Positions 1 to 9,148 of a DNA stretch of 64,000 nt are shown here, one piece after another. The position numbers and the translations under genes are program-made. Positions within the stretch are counted from its first letter, which is position 1, and the number at the start of each line of letters is the position of its first letter. This DNA comes from Modestobacter italicus (GTDB lineage: Bacteria > Actinomycetota > Actinomycetes > Mycobacteriales > Geodermatophilaceae), in NCBI RefSeq assembly GCF_019799965.1, contig NZ_JABGCJ010000001.1, forward strand, positions 620,001 through 684,000, given 5' to 3'. Under the pieces are notes generated by a model. It had not been told where the DNA came from. It made no database searches and saw only the letters and a program-made list of their open reading frames with translations.

Positions 1-210
1 CCCGCGGCCGGGCAGGGTGTGCACCCGGTCGGGCTCGACCACGTCGCTGAAGGCGCTCTCGGCGCCGGCGCCGGCGAGCACGTGCAGCTCGACGTCGTCG
101 CGGACGGCGAGGCCGCGGGCCATCTCCATGACGTAGCGGACCATCCCGCCACCGCCTCCGCTGGGCGGTACGTGGGTGGCCACCAGCAGGTAGCGCAGCG
201 GGCGGGGCAT
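1..210 (-). CDS. GT4-family glycosyltransferase, N-terminal fragment (runs off window)
   Basis: The first 70 residues are visible and the rest lies beyond base 1. The ATG (208-210) opens with a Rossmann-type strand, MPRPLRYLLVATHVPPSGGG, followed by GMVRYVMEMARGLA and VELHVLAG. This glycine-rich loop and helix are typical of the N-domain of GT-B, GT4 transferases that take nucleotide-sugar donors at the cytoplasmic membrane face. Its start codon overlaps the stop of the upstream polymerase gene (TGATG), so it is the fourth gene of the minus-strand EPS operon. Acceptor and donor cannot be told from the fragment. Confidence 0.8.
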   Translation of the reverse strand, partial: MPRPLRYLLVATHVPPSGGGGGMVRYVMEMARGLAVRDDVELHVLAGAGAESAFSDVVEPDRVHTLPGRG

Positions 211-1541
211 CAGAGTCGGGCTCCGGTTCGTCGTCGGCGGGCTCGGTTGACCAGCAGGGCGACGACCACGAGGGCCAGCAGCCCCGGGGTGGCCCGCCCC
301 TGGCCGATGTAGAAGTAGCGGGGCAGCTCCAGCAGCGTCAGCACGAACACCGGGTAGAGCAGCAGGCCCCAGATCCGGCCCTCACGCAGCGAGCGGTAGA
401 GGGTGCCGGCGAGCAGCCCGGCGAGCACGTAGAACACCAGCCCGCCGGCGACGCCCAGGTCGACGAACGGGCTGGCCACGCCGCCGTAGTTGTTGAACTC
501 GGGGTTGCCGAACTGCTCCAGCGCCAGGGTGTACGCCGGGTCGGCGTCGACGCCGGTGAGGGTGGCGAAGAGGTTGGCGCTGCCGACGCCCGGTGCGGTC
601 CAGAACGCCGACCACAGGTCGTAGGGCAGGCCGGGGCTGTCCTGGTGGAGCAGCCGGATCGCGCCGTTGTTGTAGGCGGTCACGTAGTAGCCGGCGAACC
701 GCTCGACCACGAACACCGGGAAGGACTGCCCGCCCTGCGCGGCGTAGAAGACCCAGCTGCGGGAGTACTCGAAGGCGGCGAAGACCAGGACGACCACCGG
801 CAGCAGGACGGCGGGCAGGAACGCCGCCCGGCGCGCGCCACGCGTGCTGCGGGACATGCCGGCGACCACCAGCACCAGCATCGGCACGAGCAGCTCGAGC
901 AGGGCCAGCCGCTCGGTGACGAAGAAGGCGCGCACCAGTGCGAGCAGCACGACGACGACGAGCCGGCGGGTGTAGCGGGCGCGCCGGCCGTTGGCGATCA
1001 GCAGCACGCCGGTGACGACGACGAAGCCCAGCCCGAACTGGGTCATCGTGGTGAGACCGGGGACGGTGCCCAGCCGGTCGCGGATGCCCAGCCCGTAGAG
1101 CTCCTGGTTGATCAGCGAGGTCAGCAGCAGGGTGGGGCTCAGCCCGACCCGGACGGCCTGCGCGGCGTAGGCGATGTAGCCGACCATGGTGAGCCAGAAC
1201 AGCACCGTGGCGGAGCGCTCGAGGATGCGCAGGTCACCGGTGGACAGGCCGGGCCAGTGGGCGACCCGGCGCACGCCGCGGGTGCCGGGCAGCATCGCCG
1301 CGCCGAGGAAGAGCACCAGGCCGAGGCTGAACCACAGCGTCCAGTGCAGGTCGATCGACTTCGGGGTGCCCCACAGGGCGCGGTACCGCTCGTCGGGGAT
1401 CGCCAGCGCCAGCCAGGTGGTGGGCAGGGCGACCAGGCCGATCAGCGCCAGCGGGGACAGCCACCAGACGCCGGGGGTGCCCCCGACCTCGGCGCCGCGC
1501 GGCCGGACCCGCCGGGGCCGGACGGCGGTCAGCACGCTCAT
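210..1541 (-). CDS. Wzy-like polysaccharide polymerase (polytopic membrane protein)
   Basis: This 443-aa protein has about ten to twelve hydrophobic segments and a larger hydrophilic loop in the C-terminal half (around the motifs QFGNPEFNNYGG and YYVTAYNNGAIRLL). That layout matches O-antigen/EPS repeat-unit polymerases, which join undecaprenol-linked repeat units outside the membrane. Sequence motifs are weak, as is usual for Wzy, so the assignment rests on topology and on its place between a Wzx flippase and a GT4. The ATG at 1539-1541 overlaps the flippase stop as ATGA, indicating translational coupling. An O-antigen ligase is the main alternative. Confidence 0.7.
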   Translation of the reverse strand: MSVLTAVRPRRVRPRGAEVGGTPGVWWLSPLALIGLVALPTTWLALAIPDERYRALWGTPKSIDLHWTLWFSLGLVLFLGAAMLPGTRGVRRVAHWPGLSTGDLRILERSATVLFWLTMVGYIAYAAQAVRVGLSPTLLLTSLINQELYGLGIRDRLGTVPGLTTMTQFGLGFVVVTGVLLIANGRRARYTRRLVVVVLLALVRAFFVTERLALLELLVPMLVLVVAGMSRSTRGARRAAFLPAVLLPVVVLVFAAFEYSRSWVFYAAQGGQSFPVFVVERFAGYYVTAYNNGAIRLLHQDSPGLPYDLWSAFWTAPGVGSANLFATLTGVDADPAYTLALEQFGNPEFNNYGGVASPFVDLGVAGGLVFYVLAGLLAGTLYRSLREGRIWGLLLYPVFVLTLLELPRYFYIGQGRATPGLLALVVVALLVNRARRRRTGARL

Positions 1542-2968
1542 CGCGGCGTCCCCGGGCCGTCGACGACCACGCCGGGGCCGGCGCCGCTGCCGGTGACCGC
1601 GCTGTTGTCGGTGGCCGCGGTCGCCGTGGCGTCGGTCGCGGTGTCGTCGTCGTCCGGTCCGCGGCCGGCGAGCAGGAGCAGGCTGCGGCGCAGGTGCAGG
1701 CCGGGCAGCGGCGCCGTCCCGAAGGCCCGCCGGCAGGCGAACGCGTAGGAGCCGAACAGCAGCGCGGTGGCCGAGGCGCTGGCGATCGACAGCGCGAGCG
1801 GGCCGCCGAGCACGGCGGCGAGCACGGCCGCGGGGACGGCGACGAGCATGGCCACGCCGACGGCGCCGGCGGCGGTGCGGCCGTTGCCGGTGACGACGAG
1901 CAACACCGCGCAGGCGCCGAAGACGGCCATGCCCAGGCCGCCGGTGGCCAGCACGGCCAGGTAGGGGGCGGCGTCGTCCAGGCCCTCGCCGTAGATGGCC
2001 AGCACCTGGGGGGCGAGCAGCCAGACGGCGATGACGAGCACGACGGTGACCGCGGTGGAGAGGGTGGCGCTGGCCCGCAGGAGGGCGAACACCCGGTCGC
2101 GGCGGCCCTCGGCCCACAGCCGGGCGGCGACCGGGGTGATGGCGATGTTGGCCAGGCCCTCGAGCACGGTGACCTGCATGGCCAGCACGCTGGCGGTCGA
2201 GTAGAGCAGCACCTCGTCGGCGGGGAACGCCGCGCCGGCCAGCCAGACGTCGCCGCGGCCGACGAGGAAGGCGCCGAGCTCGACGGTGAACAGCCAGGCC
2301 CCGGCGGCCATGGCGACCAGCATCGACCGCCACCAGCGGGTGCCGGTGCTGCCCGACCGCAGCGGCAGCCGGACGACGACGACGAGCAGCAGCACCAGCG
2401 AGGTGCCGGCGTAGGCGCTGAGCAGGGTGGTCAGGGTGGTCTCCCCGCCCTGCACCAGCGCGACGACCAGCATGGCCAGCAGCGCGAGGATCGACCGGCT
2501 GTGGTGGGTGGCGGCCACCGACCAGGTGATCCGGCCGAGTGCTGCGTAGACGTCGCTGATGGTCAGCCGGAGGGTCTCCAGCACGATCAGCCCGGCGACC
2601 AGCGCGACGACCAGGCCGCGGTCCTCACGGACGACGACGGTGGCGACCCAGGCGACCAGCGGGGCGGTGACCACGCTGAGCAGGGCGACGGCGCGCAGGT
2701 GGGCGACCACCTGCACGGCCACCTCGGCGGGTGAGCCGGCGGCGGCGATCGCCCGGATGGCGCTCTGCCCGAGGCCGAGGCGGCCGACCATCGGGCCGAG
2801 CATCAGCGCGCCGAGGATCGCCAGGAACCCGGCGGCGGCCCGGGCGTCGAGGGTCCGGACGGCCACCACCGAGGTGAGGAAGGTGGCCACCAGGCCCAGG
2901 ACGGCGACCACCATGCGCAGCCCGAAGCTCCGGCGGACCTCCTGGGTCTGCTCCGCCGCGACCGCCAA
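1538..2968 (-). CDS. Wzx-like polysaccharide flippase
   Basis: The 476-aa protein consists almost entirely of paired hydrophobic helices (about 12-14) with the MATE/MOP-type N-terminus seen in polysaccharide exporters (VVAVLGLVATFLTSVVAVRT, then GRLGLGQSAIRAI). It would flip lipid-linked repeat units across the membrane. The chosen start is TTG at 2966-2968, two bases after the preceding stop, with a GAGG-like ribosome site (AGCGAGG) inside the upstream gene; an internal ATG at residue 19 is possible. The C-terminal 40 residues are acidic and Thr/Gly-rich, probably disordered. Confidence 0.75.
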   Translation of the reverse strand: MAVAAEQTQEVRRSFGLRMVVAVLGLVATFLTSVVAVRTLDARAAAGFLAILGALMLGPMVGRLGLGQSAIRAIAAAGSPAEVAVQVVAHLRAVALLSVVTAPLVAWVATVVVREDRGLVVALVAGLIVLETLRLTISDVYAALGRITWSVAATHHSRSILALLAMLVVALVQGGETTLTTLLSAYAGTSLVLLLVVVVRLPLRSGSTGTRWWRSMLVAMAAGAWLFTVELGAFLVGRGDVWLAGAAFPADEVLLYSTASVLAMQVTVLEGLANIAITPVAARLWAEGRRDRVFALLRASATLSTAVTVVLVIAVWLLAPQVLAIYGEGLDDAAPYLAVLATGGLGMAVFGACAVLLVVTGNGRTAAGAVGVAMLVAVPAAVLAAVLGGPLALSIASASATALLFGSYAFACRRAFGTAPLPGLHLRRSLLLLAGRGPDDDDTATDATATAATDNSAVTGSGAGPGVVVDGPGTPR

Positions 2969-2970
2969 GG

Positions 2971-4485
2971 TCAGACCTCGCTGGGGACGGTCTCCTGCCG
3001 AGGCGACGTGGTCTCCTCCGCAGGGTGGCCGGCGGGGGCGTCGACCTGGGCCCGGCCGAGGTGGCCGCTGGTGGTGGTGACGACGACGCCGAGCAGCGGG
3101 GCGCTGGAGCCGCTGACGTCGCGGACGGCGGCGAGCGCGCCCTCCAGCGAGGAGACGCCCTCCCCCACGACCACGACGGCCTGGTCGACGTGCCGGGCGA
3201 GGTCGTGGGCCCGGACGCCGGTGGTGAGCGCCGGGGCGTGCAGCAGCACCTGCCGGCCGGCGGCGCGCTGCCGGGCGACGGCGGCGGCGAGCGCGTCGTC
3301 GTCGAGCTGGGCGGGCAGCTCGACCACGCTCAGCGCGGAGGTGACGACCCGCTCGGTGCCGTCGGCGCGACGCTGGCCGTCGGGGCGCTCGGCGTGGGCG
3401 GCGGAGGCGGTGGTGAGCAGGGCGACCGGGGCGCCGCCGGAGGCGATGGCCCAGGCGAGCTCCCAGGCGACCTCACTGGCCCCGGCGCGCTCGTCGGCGC
3501 CGAAGACGGCGAGGCTGCTGGCACCGCGGCCCACCTCGGTGACCTGGGGCACCAGGAGCCGGGCGGCGGAGAGCGCGCGGGCGTTGGGCACCCGGTTGGG
3601 CACCTGGCGGCCCCGGCCGCGGACCCGCCCGGCGGGCAGCCGCGGAAGCAGCACCGTGACGCCGGCGGCGACGAGCAGGCGGGCGTCGAACAGCCGGCTG
3701 GTGGTCGCCCGCCAGATGGCGCCGGCGGCGAGCAGCAGGACCGCGCCGAGCACGGCGCCGACGAGGCCGGAGAGCAGCCAGGCGGGGGCGCCGGAGGGCT
3801 CGTCGGCGGTGGGGCCACGCAGCACCGGAACGAGGCCGGGGACGCGGGTGGCGGCGGCCTGTAGCTCGCTCTGCTGGGAGAGCAGCCGCTGCACCTCCTG
3901 GCCGACCGGGGTGCCGGCCTCGTCGGTGCCGCCGAGCACGGCCAGCGCGTCGAGTCGCTGCTGGACCGCGGCCAGGGCGGCGGTCACCGACTCGCCCGCT
4001 GCCTCCTGGCGCTGCGCGACGTAGGCGTCGAGCAGACCGCCGACGGCCGCGGTGGCCTGGTCGGCGGTGGGCGCGGTGGCGCTGATCCGCAGCACGTCGG
4101 CGGTGCCGACCTGGGTGACGGACAGCGAGACGTCGTCGTCCTGCTGGCCCTGGCGCAGGGACTCCAGCGCCTGCAGCTGACCCTCGACGAACGTGTCGGT
4201 GTCGGTGTTCGTGGTGCTCGTCGCCAGCGGGCTGTTCAGCGCCCGTGCGTCGGGGACCACCTCGAACGTCGCCGACGCGGTGACCGCCTCGTCGCGGGTG
4301 GCGCCGACGACGGCGCCGATCAGGCCACCGAGGAGGGCGCCGATCAGGGCGAGGGTGGCGAGCCAGACCAGCGGCGCAGCCGGGCCCGGCCAGGTGTCCG
4401 CCCGGGAAGCACCCTGGGCCTCGTCCTGCTGATTACCGTGAGTCACCGACCGTGTGCTGGTCGCCCCCGTGGTGCTGCTGGTCAT
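2971..4485 (-). CDS. Wzz-like polysaccharide co-polymerase with a vestigial BY-kinase-like domain
   Basis: The 504-aa protein has an N-terminal membrane segment (about residues 38-62) and a long extracytoplasmic helical region with coiled-coil character (residues 95-215, including ALAAVQQRLDALAVL and LLSQQSELQAAATRV). A second membrane segment follows at about 235-258, then a cytoplasmic domain of about 240 residues. The bitopic N-half fits the chain-length regulator (Wzz/CpsC) family. The C-half sits where CpsD/BY-kinase domains occur, but the expected GxxxxGKS/T Walker A is replaced by FGADERAGASEVAWE, and no Tyr-rich tail is seen. Nucleotide binding and kinase activity are therefore doubtful. 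It heads the minus-strand operon, with wzx, wzy and GT4 downstream. Confidence 0.7.
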   Translation of the reverse strand: MTSSTTGATSTRSVTHGNQQDEAQGASRADTWPGPAAPLVWLATLALIGALLGGLIGAVVGATRDEAVTASATFEVVPDARALNSPLATSTTNTDTDTFVEGQLQALESLRQGQQDDDVSLSVTQVGTADVLRISATAPTADQATAAVGGLLDAYVAQRQEAAGESVTAALAAVQQRLDALAVLGGTDEAGTPVGQEVQRLLSQQSELQAAATRVPGLVPVLRGPTADEPSGAPAWLLSGLVGAVLGAVLLLAAGAIWRATTSRLFDARLLVAAGVTVLLPRLPAGRVRGRGRQVPNRVPNARALSAARLLVPQVTEVGRGASSLAVFGADERAGASEVAWELAWAIASGGAPVALLTTASAAHAERPDGQRRADGTERVVTSALSVVELPAQLDDDALAAAVARQRAAGRQVLLHAPALTTGVRAHDLARHVDQAVVVVGEGVSSLEGALAAVRDVSGSSAPLLGVVVTTTSGHLGRAQVDAPAGHPAEETTSPRQETVPSEV

Positions 4486-4670
4486 CTACTGGCGTCCTCT
4501 CGTCTGACTGGCGGAGTCCGCCCGCTGACAGCGTTCGAATGATAGGGCGAGCGGGGTTCGCCACGGGCCCGGAGAACACGTTCGGGTGACCGTCGTGACC
4601 CAGCCGTGCCCCTCTGACGTGACACAGCTCCCATCTGCATCGACGCCGGAATCGATCTAGGTTGAGGCCC

Positions 4671-5822
4671 GTGACCGAGGCCCCCGCGCGCCCACAGCGG
4701 GTCCACGCGATCGACGTCGCGAGGGCCGTCGCCATCGTCGGCGTGGCCGCCAACCACTCCATCGACGGCATGCTGAACGCCGGTCTCATCCCGGCGGATC
4801 ATCCTCTGGAGACGGTCAACTCCGCGCTCTACCTCTTCCGCATGCCGGCATTGGCGTTCCTGCTGGGGCTGTTCGTGCCGCGAGCCGTCACGAAGCGTGG
4901 CGGGGTGGGCTACGTGCGCGAGCGGGTCTCGTTGATGCTCTACCTCTACCTGCTCTGGTACGTGCTGCAGAGCGCAGCCGAGGCGGCCACGAACGGCCTG
5001 AAGAACACGCCCCGCGACACCGGCTCGATCTGGTCGGTGTGGATCACCTTCGCGCACCTGTGGTTCCTGCCGTTCCTCATCGTCACCTCCGTGGTGCTCG
5101 CCGTTTCCCGGCCGTGGGTGAGCCGTTCACGAGGCCTGGTGGTCGGTGTCGCACTTCTCGGCGTGAGCCTGGTCACGTGGGGCTGGAACCCGGACGTCTT
5201 CGGCCTCACCGGACTGTCGCTGCTCGTCTTCGCCGCGGCCGGTTCGGTCGTCGGTCTGCCACTGCTGGGCGCGCTGATGCAGCGCTCGGTGTGGGGGTGG
5301 ACGGCGGTCGGCGCCGTCGGCCTGGCTGCCCTGGTGCTGATCGACCAGCTGGACGTCGTCCCGGGCACCGTGCCCGCCCCGGCCGACCTGGCACAGAGCG
5401 CGCTGAGCCTGTGCGCGGCCGTCGCCGGCACGGTGGCGCTGCTGGCGGTCTCGGTGCTGCTCTCGCACGTGACGCCGCTGCGCGGGCTGCTCGCCGCTAT
5501 CGGCCGGCGCACGCTGCCGATCTACCTGGCCCACGTGATCGTGGTGGCCGGGGTGCGGGTGGTGCTGCTCGCCGTCGGCGTCGACGAGCCGTTCGTCATC
5601 GCCGCGATCGCGATCCCGCTGGGTGTGGCCGTGCCGTTCGTGGCGGCGGTGTTCGCCGAGCCGCGCCCCTGGGCGAACTGGGTCTTCGACCTCCCCCGCC
5701 CGTGGAAGACCTGGTCGCAGGGCGCCCGCCCGCCGGCAGCACAACGCCCCCTGGCCCATGTGTCCCAGCCCCGCCAGGGCGAGCACCCCCTTCCCCCAGC
5801 GCCGGACTCCACCCAGGCCTGA
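4671..5822 (+). CDS. Acyltransferase 3 family membrane protein
   Basis: This is a 383-aa protein with about ten membrane segments. It begins with the family signature RVHAIDVARAVAIVGVAANH, whose final His belongs to the conserved helix-1 motif of acyltransferase-3 (OafA/NodX-like) enzymes. These O-acylate sugars of surface glycans using cytoplasmic acyl donors. The C-terminal 60 residues are Pro/Arg-rich and hydrophilic. GTG at 4671 is preferred over an in-frame TTG at 4662 because GAGG lies just upstream. It diverges from the Wzz-like operon across 185 bases that probably hold both promoters. A role in acetylating the EPS made by the neighbouring operon is inferred. Confidence 0.75.
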   Translation: MTEAPARPQRVHAIDVARAVAIVGVAANHSIDGMLNAGLIPADHPLETVNSALYLFRMPALAFLLGLFVPRAVTKRGGVGYVRERVSLMLYLYLLWYVLQSAAEAATNGLKNTPRDTGSIWSVWITFAHLWFLPFLIVTSVVLAVSRPWVSRSRGLVVGVALLGVSLVTWGWNPDVFGLTGLSLLVFAAAGSVVGLPLLGALMQRSVWGWTAVGAVGLAALVLIDQLDVVPGTVPAPADLAQSALSLCAAVAGTVALLAVSVLLSHVTPLRGLLAAIGRRTLPIYLAHVIVVAGVRVVLLAVGVDEPFVIAAIAIPLGVAVPFVAAVFAEPRPWANWVFDLPRPWKTWSQGARPPAAQRPLAHVSQPRQGEHPLPPAPDSTQA

Positions 5823-6410
5823 GCCGGCGCTCGCTCGACGGGTTGCCATGGTGGCGAGGAACAGCGCCATGGTTGCCGAGACGCTCGCTGCGGGCCAGGT
5901 CAGTGCAGCGGCCACCGCGGCGGTCACCGACGCGTGGGGCAGCAGCGGGGTCATCCGCTGCGCCCGGGCCGCCGAGAGCGACCGAAGCAGCAGCCCCTGC
6001 CCCTGGTCGAGTTGGGCGCCACGGTCGGGACCTGGACAGCTCCACCGCCCGGGCCGCCTGACCACCGTCAGAAGACCTGCTCACCCTGATCTTCCAGGGC
6101 GTGTTCCTCGGAGCAGAACACCAGCCCGTGCCCTCGCCGCCCCTGGTTCGGCGGAACGGTCACCGTGCAGTCATCGAACGCGCCGGCGAGGTTCCCGTAC
6201 ATGCACTCGTGCGCAGCATCGGCTGGCACTGCACCAGCGAGCCGATGCAGCAGACGCCGTAGCCCCCCACTGGACACGCATCAGATGCTCGTGTGTCACC
6301 TCGGGTTTCCGCAATGCTCATTCACCCGCCAGGACCAACGGGCGCAACGTCACCCTGCCGCTGAGGAGGATGTCGCGTCGGGGCGGCGTGCTGCTCGTCG
6401 AGCCGGCGGC
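5823..6410. other. Intergenic region, 588 bases between convergent acyltransferase and UDP-sugar dehydrogenase genes
   Basis: Codon bias is weaker than in the neighbouring genes and no clear long gene is present. The only candidate is the short minus-strand ORF at 6068-6277, listed separately. The remaining sequence shows nothing recognisable on either strand. A decayed gene is possible but not demonstrable by eye. Confidence 0.5.
6068..6277 (-). CDS. Small hypothetical Cys-containing protein
   Basis: This is a 69-aa reading frame from a GTG start. The C-terminal half looks protein-like: HECMYGNLAGAFDDCTVTV, then LVFCSEEHALED. The spaced Cys and His residues (C..C..C..H) resemble a small metal-binding domain. 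The N-terminal third is Arg/Leu-rich and the true start may be further in. No convincing ribosome site was found. I do not recognise the family. It lies alone between convergent genes, so it may be a real small gene or chance. Confidence 0.35.
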   Translation of the reverse strand: MSSGGLRRLLHRLAGAVPADAAHECMYGNLAGAFDDCTVTVPPNQGRRGHGLVFCSEEHALEDQGEQVF

Positions 6411-7730
6411 TCAGCCGGCGCGGCGGCCCAGCGCCCGATAGGTCCAGCCGGCGTCGGTCCAGCTGTCCCGGTCGAGCGCATTGCGGCCGTCGAGCACCCG
6501 CTTCTGCTTGACGATCTTGCCGAAGGCCACCGGGTCGAGTTCGCGGTACTGCTTCCACTCGGTGAGCAGCAGCACGGCGTCGGCACCCTTCGCCGCCTCT
6601 TCCGGGGTGTCGACCACGTCGAGCTGGGGCCAGCTGCGCTTGATGTTCTCCCCCGCGGCGGGGTCGGTGACCTGCACGACCGCGCCCTGCAGCTGCAGCT
6701 GGGCTGCGACGTTGAGCGCGGGCGAGTCGCGGATGTCGTCGCTGTCGGGCTTGAAGGCCGCTCCCAGCACGGCGACCCGCTTGCCGAGCAGTGAGCCGTC
6801 GCAGACCTCGCGGGCCAGCTCGACCATCCGGATCCGGCGGCGCATGTTGATGTTGTCGACCTCCCGTAGGAAGGTCAGCGCCTGGTCGGCACCGAGCTCG
6901 CCGGCCCGGGCCATGAACGCGCGGATGTCCTTCGGCAGGCAGCCCCCGCCGAAGCCGAGGCCGGCGTTGAGGAACTTGCGGCCGATCCGGTCGTCGTGCC
7001 CGATGGCGTCGGCCAGCTGCTTCACGTCGGCGCCGGTGGCCTCGCACAGCTCGGCCATCGCGTTGATGAAGGAGATCTTGGTGGCGAGGAAGGAGTTCGC
7101 CGCGGTCTTCACCATCTCCGCGGTGGCGTAGTCGGTGATCACCTGCGGCGTGCCAGTGGCCACGATCGAGGCGTAGACCTCGTCCAGCATCGCCCGGGCC
7201 CTCTCCCCGTTCCCGTCGGCCGGCAGGCCGTAGACCAGGCGGTCGGGGTGCAGCGTGTCCTGCACGGCGAAGCCCTCGCGGAGGAACTCCGGGTTCCAGG
7301 CGAGCATCGCGCCGGGCACCTTGCCCTCGACCAGCTCGGCCAGTCGGGCGGCGGTGCCGACCGGGACGGTGGACTTGCCGGCGACCAGGTCGCCGGGCTT
7401 CAGCGCCTCGAGCAGCGACTCCACCGCGGACTCGACGTAGCGCATGTCCGCGGCGTACTCGCCGCGCTTCTGCGGGGTGCCCACGCAGACGAAGTGCAGG
7501 ACGGCGTCGCGCGCGTCGGCCATGTCGGTGCTGAACCGCAGCCGCCCGGAGGCCAGCGAGCGGCCGAGCAGCTCCTCGAAACCAGGCTCGTAGAAGGGCG
7601 CCTTGGCGTCCTGCAGCGCCGCGATCTTCGGCTGGTCGACGTCGATGCCGACGACGTCGTGACCCAACTCGGCCATCGAGGCCGCGTGCACGGCTCCCAG
7701 GTAGCCACAGCCGATGACAGAGATCTTCAT
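6411..7730 (-). CDS. ugd: UDP-glucose/GDP-mannose dehydrogenase family protein (probable UDP-glucose 6-dehydrogenase)
   Basis: The 439-aa enzyme shows an N-terminal NAD-binding GxGxxG (ISVIGCGYLGAVHA, residues 3-16), the central-helix motif TAEMVKTAANSFLATKISF, the catalytic-cysteine motif GFGGGCLPKD (Cys264) and the C-terminal UDP-binding domain (GAAFKPDSDDIRDSPAL). These are the hallmarks of four-electron UDP-sugar dehydrogenases, which oxidise UDP-glucose to UDP-glucuronate for EPS. ATG at 7728-7730 starts directly at the Rossmann strand, so longer starts are unlikely. It is probably monocistronic and divergent from the LCP gene. The exact sugar (glucose versus ManNAc) cannot be fixed from sequence, but length and motifs favour UDP-glucose. 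Confidence 0.93.
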   Translation of the reverse strand: MKISVIGCGYLGAVHAASMAELGHDVVGIDVDQPKIAALQDAKAPFYEPGFEELLGRSLASGRLRFSTDMADARDAVLHFVCVGTPQKRGEYAADMRYVESAVESLLEALKPGDLVAGKSTVPVGTAARLAELVEGKVPGAMLAWNPEFLREGFAVQDTLHPDRLVYGLPADGNGERARAMLDEVYASIVATGTPQVITDYATAEMVKTAANSFLATKISFINAMAELCEATGADVKQLADAIGHDDRIGRKFLNAGLGFGGGCLPKDIRAFMARAGELGADQALTFLREVDNINMRRRIRMVELAREVCDGSLLGKRVAVLGAAFKPDSDDIRDSPALNVAAQLQLQGAVVQVTDPAAGENIKRSWPQLDVVDTPEEAAKGADAVLLLTEWKQYRELDPVAFGKIVKQKRVLDGRNALDRDSWTDAGWTYRALGRRAG

Positions 7731-7989
7731 GGACGTCGTCCCTCCCCGCGCGTACGGGGGCGGAGGCCCCGCGCAGCGGAACGGTAGAAGAAGCAGGCGT
7801 CCGGGCGCCAGCGAGAGCGACCCCAGCGGGGGTTCGACGAACGGCGGAGCGATCAAGGTCACCCGGCGAGAGAGTCCGGTTCCGGTCGCCCGCCCCTGAC
7901 GGGTGAGGCCGTTCGTGGAGCGCAGGTCCCACCCGATCGCGCCCAGCTACTGTCCGGCAGTTGACCACGCAGATCACGGGGGCACACCG

Positions 7990-9138
7990 ATGAGCGAGCG
8001 AGACCCCGATAGTGCCGCGCCGTCCGGACGCGACGCGTCGCCAGAGGATGCCTGGACGCTCCCGGTGGCCGATGGTCCGGCGGGAGCCGCCGACGACAGC
8101 TCAGACGGCGAGGCCGCACCGCGCCGTCGTTGGCTGCGCCGGACACTGATCACCCTTGGCGTCCTTGGCCTGGTGCTCGCACTCACGATCGGAGCCGGGG
8201 CGTGGTTCTTCACCAACCGGTACGGCGGCAACATCGACCGGGTCGGCGATGTCTTCCAGGCACTCGACGAGGAGTCCCGACCTGCGGCCCCCTCCCCCAC
8301 GGGCGAGGCGTCCCAGGCGACTGAGGACCCGATCACCTTCCTGCTCGTCGGCTCCGACACCCGTGCGGAGATCGCTCCAGGTGAGCTCCCCGACGCCCGG
8401 TCCGACGCGATCATGCTCGCCCGGTTCTCCGGCGACCGCGAGCACGTCCAGGTCGTCTCGATCCCGCGCGACTCGTGGGTGGACATTCCGGGACACGGCA
8501 AGAACAAGATCAACGCGGGGTACGCGCTCGGTGGGCCGACGCTGCTCATCCAGACGATCGAGCAGCTGACCGGCGTCCGGATCGACCACTACGCGGCGAT
8601 CGACTTCAACGGGCTGATCCAGGTGACCGACGACCTGGGCGGGGTGGACGTCCTCGTCTCCGAGACGACCAGCAACGGGCCGTACACGTTCACCGCCGGC
8701 CTCAACCACCTCAACGGCGAGGAGGCCCGCTGGTACGTCGGCCAGCGCTATGACCTGCCCGGCGGCGACTTCGACCGGGTGAAGCGGCAGCAGAACTACC
8801 TGCGGGCGATGTTCACCAAGCTGTTCAGCCAGGAGGTGTTCACCTCCCCCGCCAAGCTGGACTCGACGCTGCTGGCCGTCACGAGAGCAGTGGCGGTGGA
8901 CGACGGGCTGGGCAACGGCCACCTGCTGGCGATGGCCTACTCGCTGCGCGGGCTGACCCCGTCCGAGGTCGAGTTCTTCACCGCCCCGGTGCTGGGCACC
9001 GGCATGGAGGGGCCTGCGAGCGTCGTCTACCTCGACCCCACGACAGGTCAGCGGATGTGGGGCTATCTGCGGACCGATTCGCTTGGCCAGAACGCGGATG
9101 AGTTCGCCGACGAGACACTGCCTGAAGTGCCGCGCTGA
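7990..9138 (+). CDS. LytR-CpsA-Psr (LCP) family glycopolymer transferase
   Basis: The 382-aa protein has a charged cytoplasmic N-terminus (about 45 aa), one membrane helix (about residues 54-76, LITLGVLGLVLALTIGAGAW) and an extracellular LCP domain. LCP landmarks are ITFLLVGSDTR, SIPRDSWVDIPGHGKNKIN and the Arg-rich segment GQRYDLPGGDFDRVKRQQ. LCP enzymes move undecaprenol-linked glycopolymers onto peptidoglycan or other wall acceptors. The ATG at 7990 follows a GGGGGC-type ribosome site. It lies between ugd and the initiating glycosylphosphotransferase, suggesting it attaches the polysaccharide made from this region. It converges with the next gene 11 bases after its stop. Confidence 0.93.
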   Translation: MSERDPDSAAPSGRDASPEDAWTLPVADGPAGAADDSSDGEAAPRRRWLRRTLITLGVLGLVLALTIGAGAWFFTNRYGGNIDRVGDVFQALDEESRPAAPSPTGEASQATEDPITFLLVGSDTRAEIAPGELPDARSDAIMLARFSGDREHVQVVSIPRDSWVDIPGHGKNKINAGYALGGPTLLIQTIEQLTGVRIDHYAAIDFNGLIQVTDDLGGVDVLVSETTSNGPYTFTAGLNHLNGEEARWYVGQRYDLPGGDFDRVKRQQNYLRAMFTKLFSQEVFTSPAKLDSTLLAVTRAVAVDDGLGNGHLLAMAYSLRGLTPSEVEFFTAPVLGTGMEGPASVVYLDPTTGQRMWGYLRTDSLGQNADEFADETLPEVPR

Positions 9139-9148
9139 GCAACCCGGA

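Noticed and set aside
5596-6084. Minus-strand ORFs overlapping the end of the acyltransferase gene
   Set aside because: Arg/Gly/Pro-rich, no motifs, and they oppose the coding frame of a clear acyltransferase gene; regarded as shadows.
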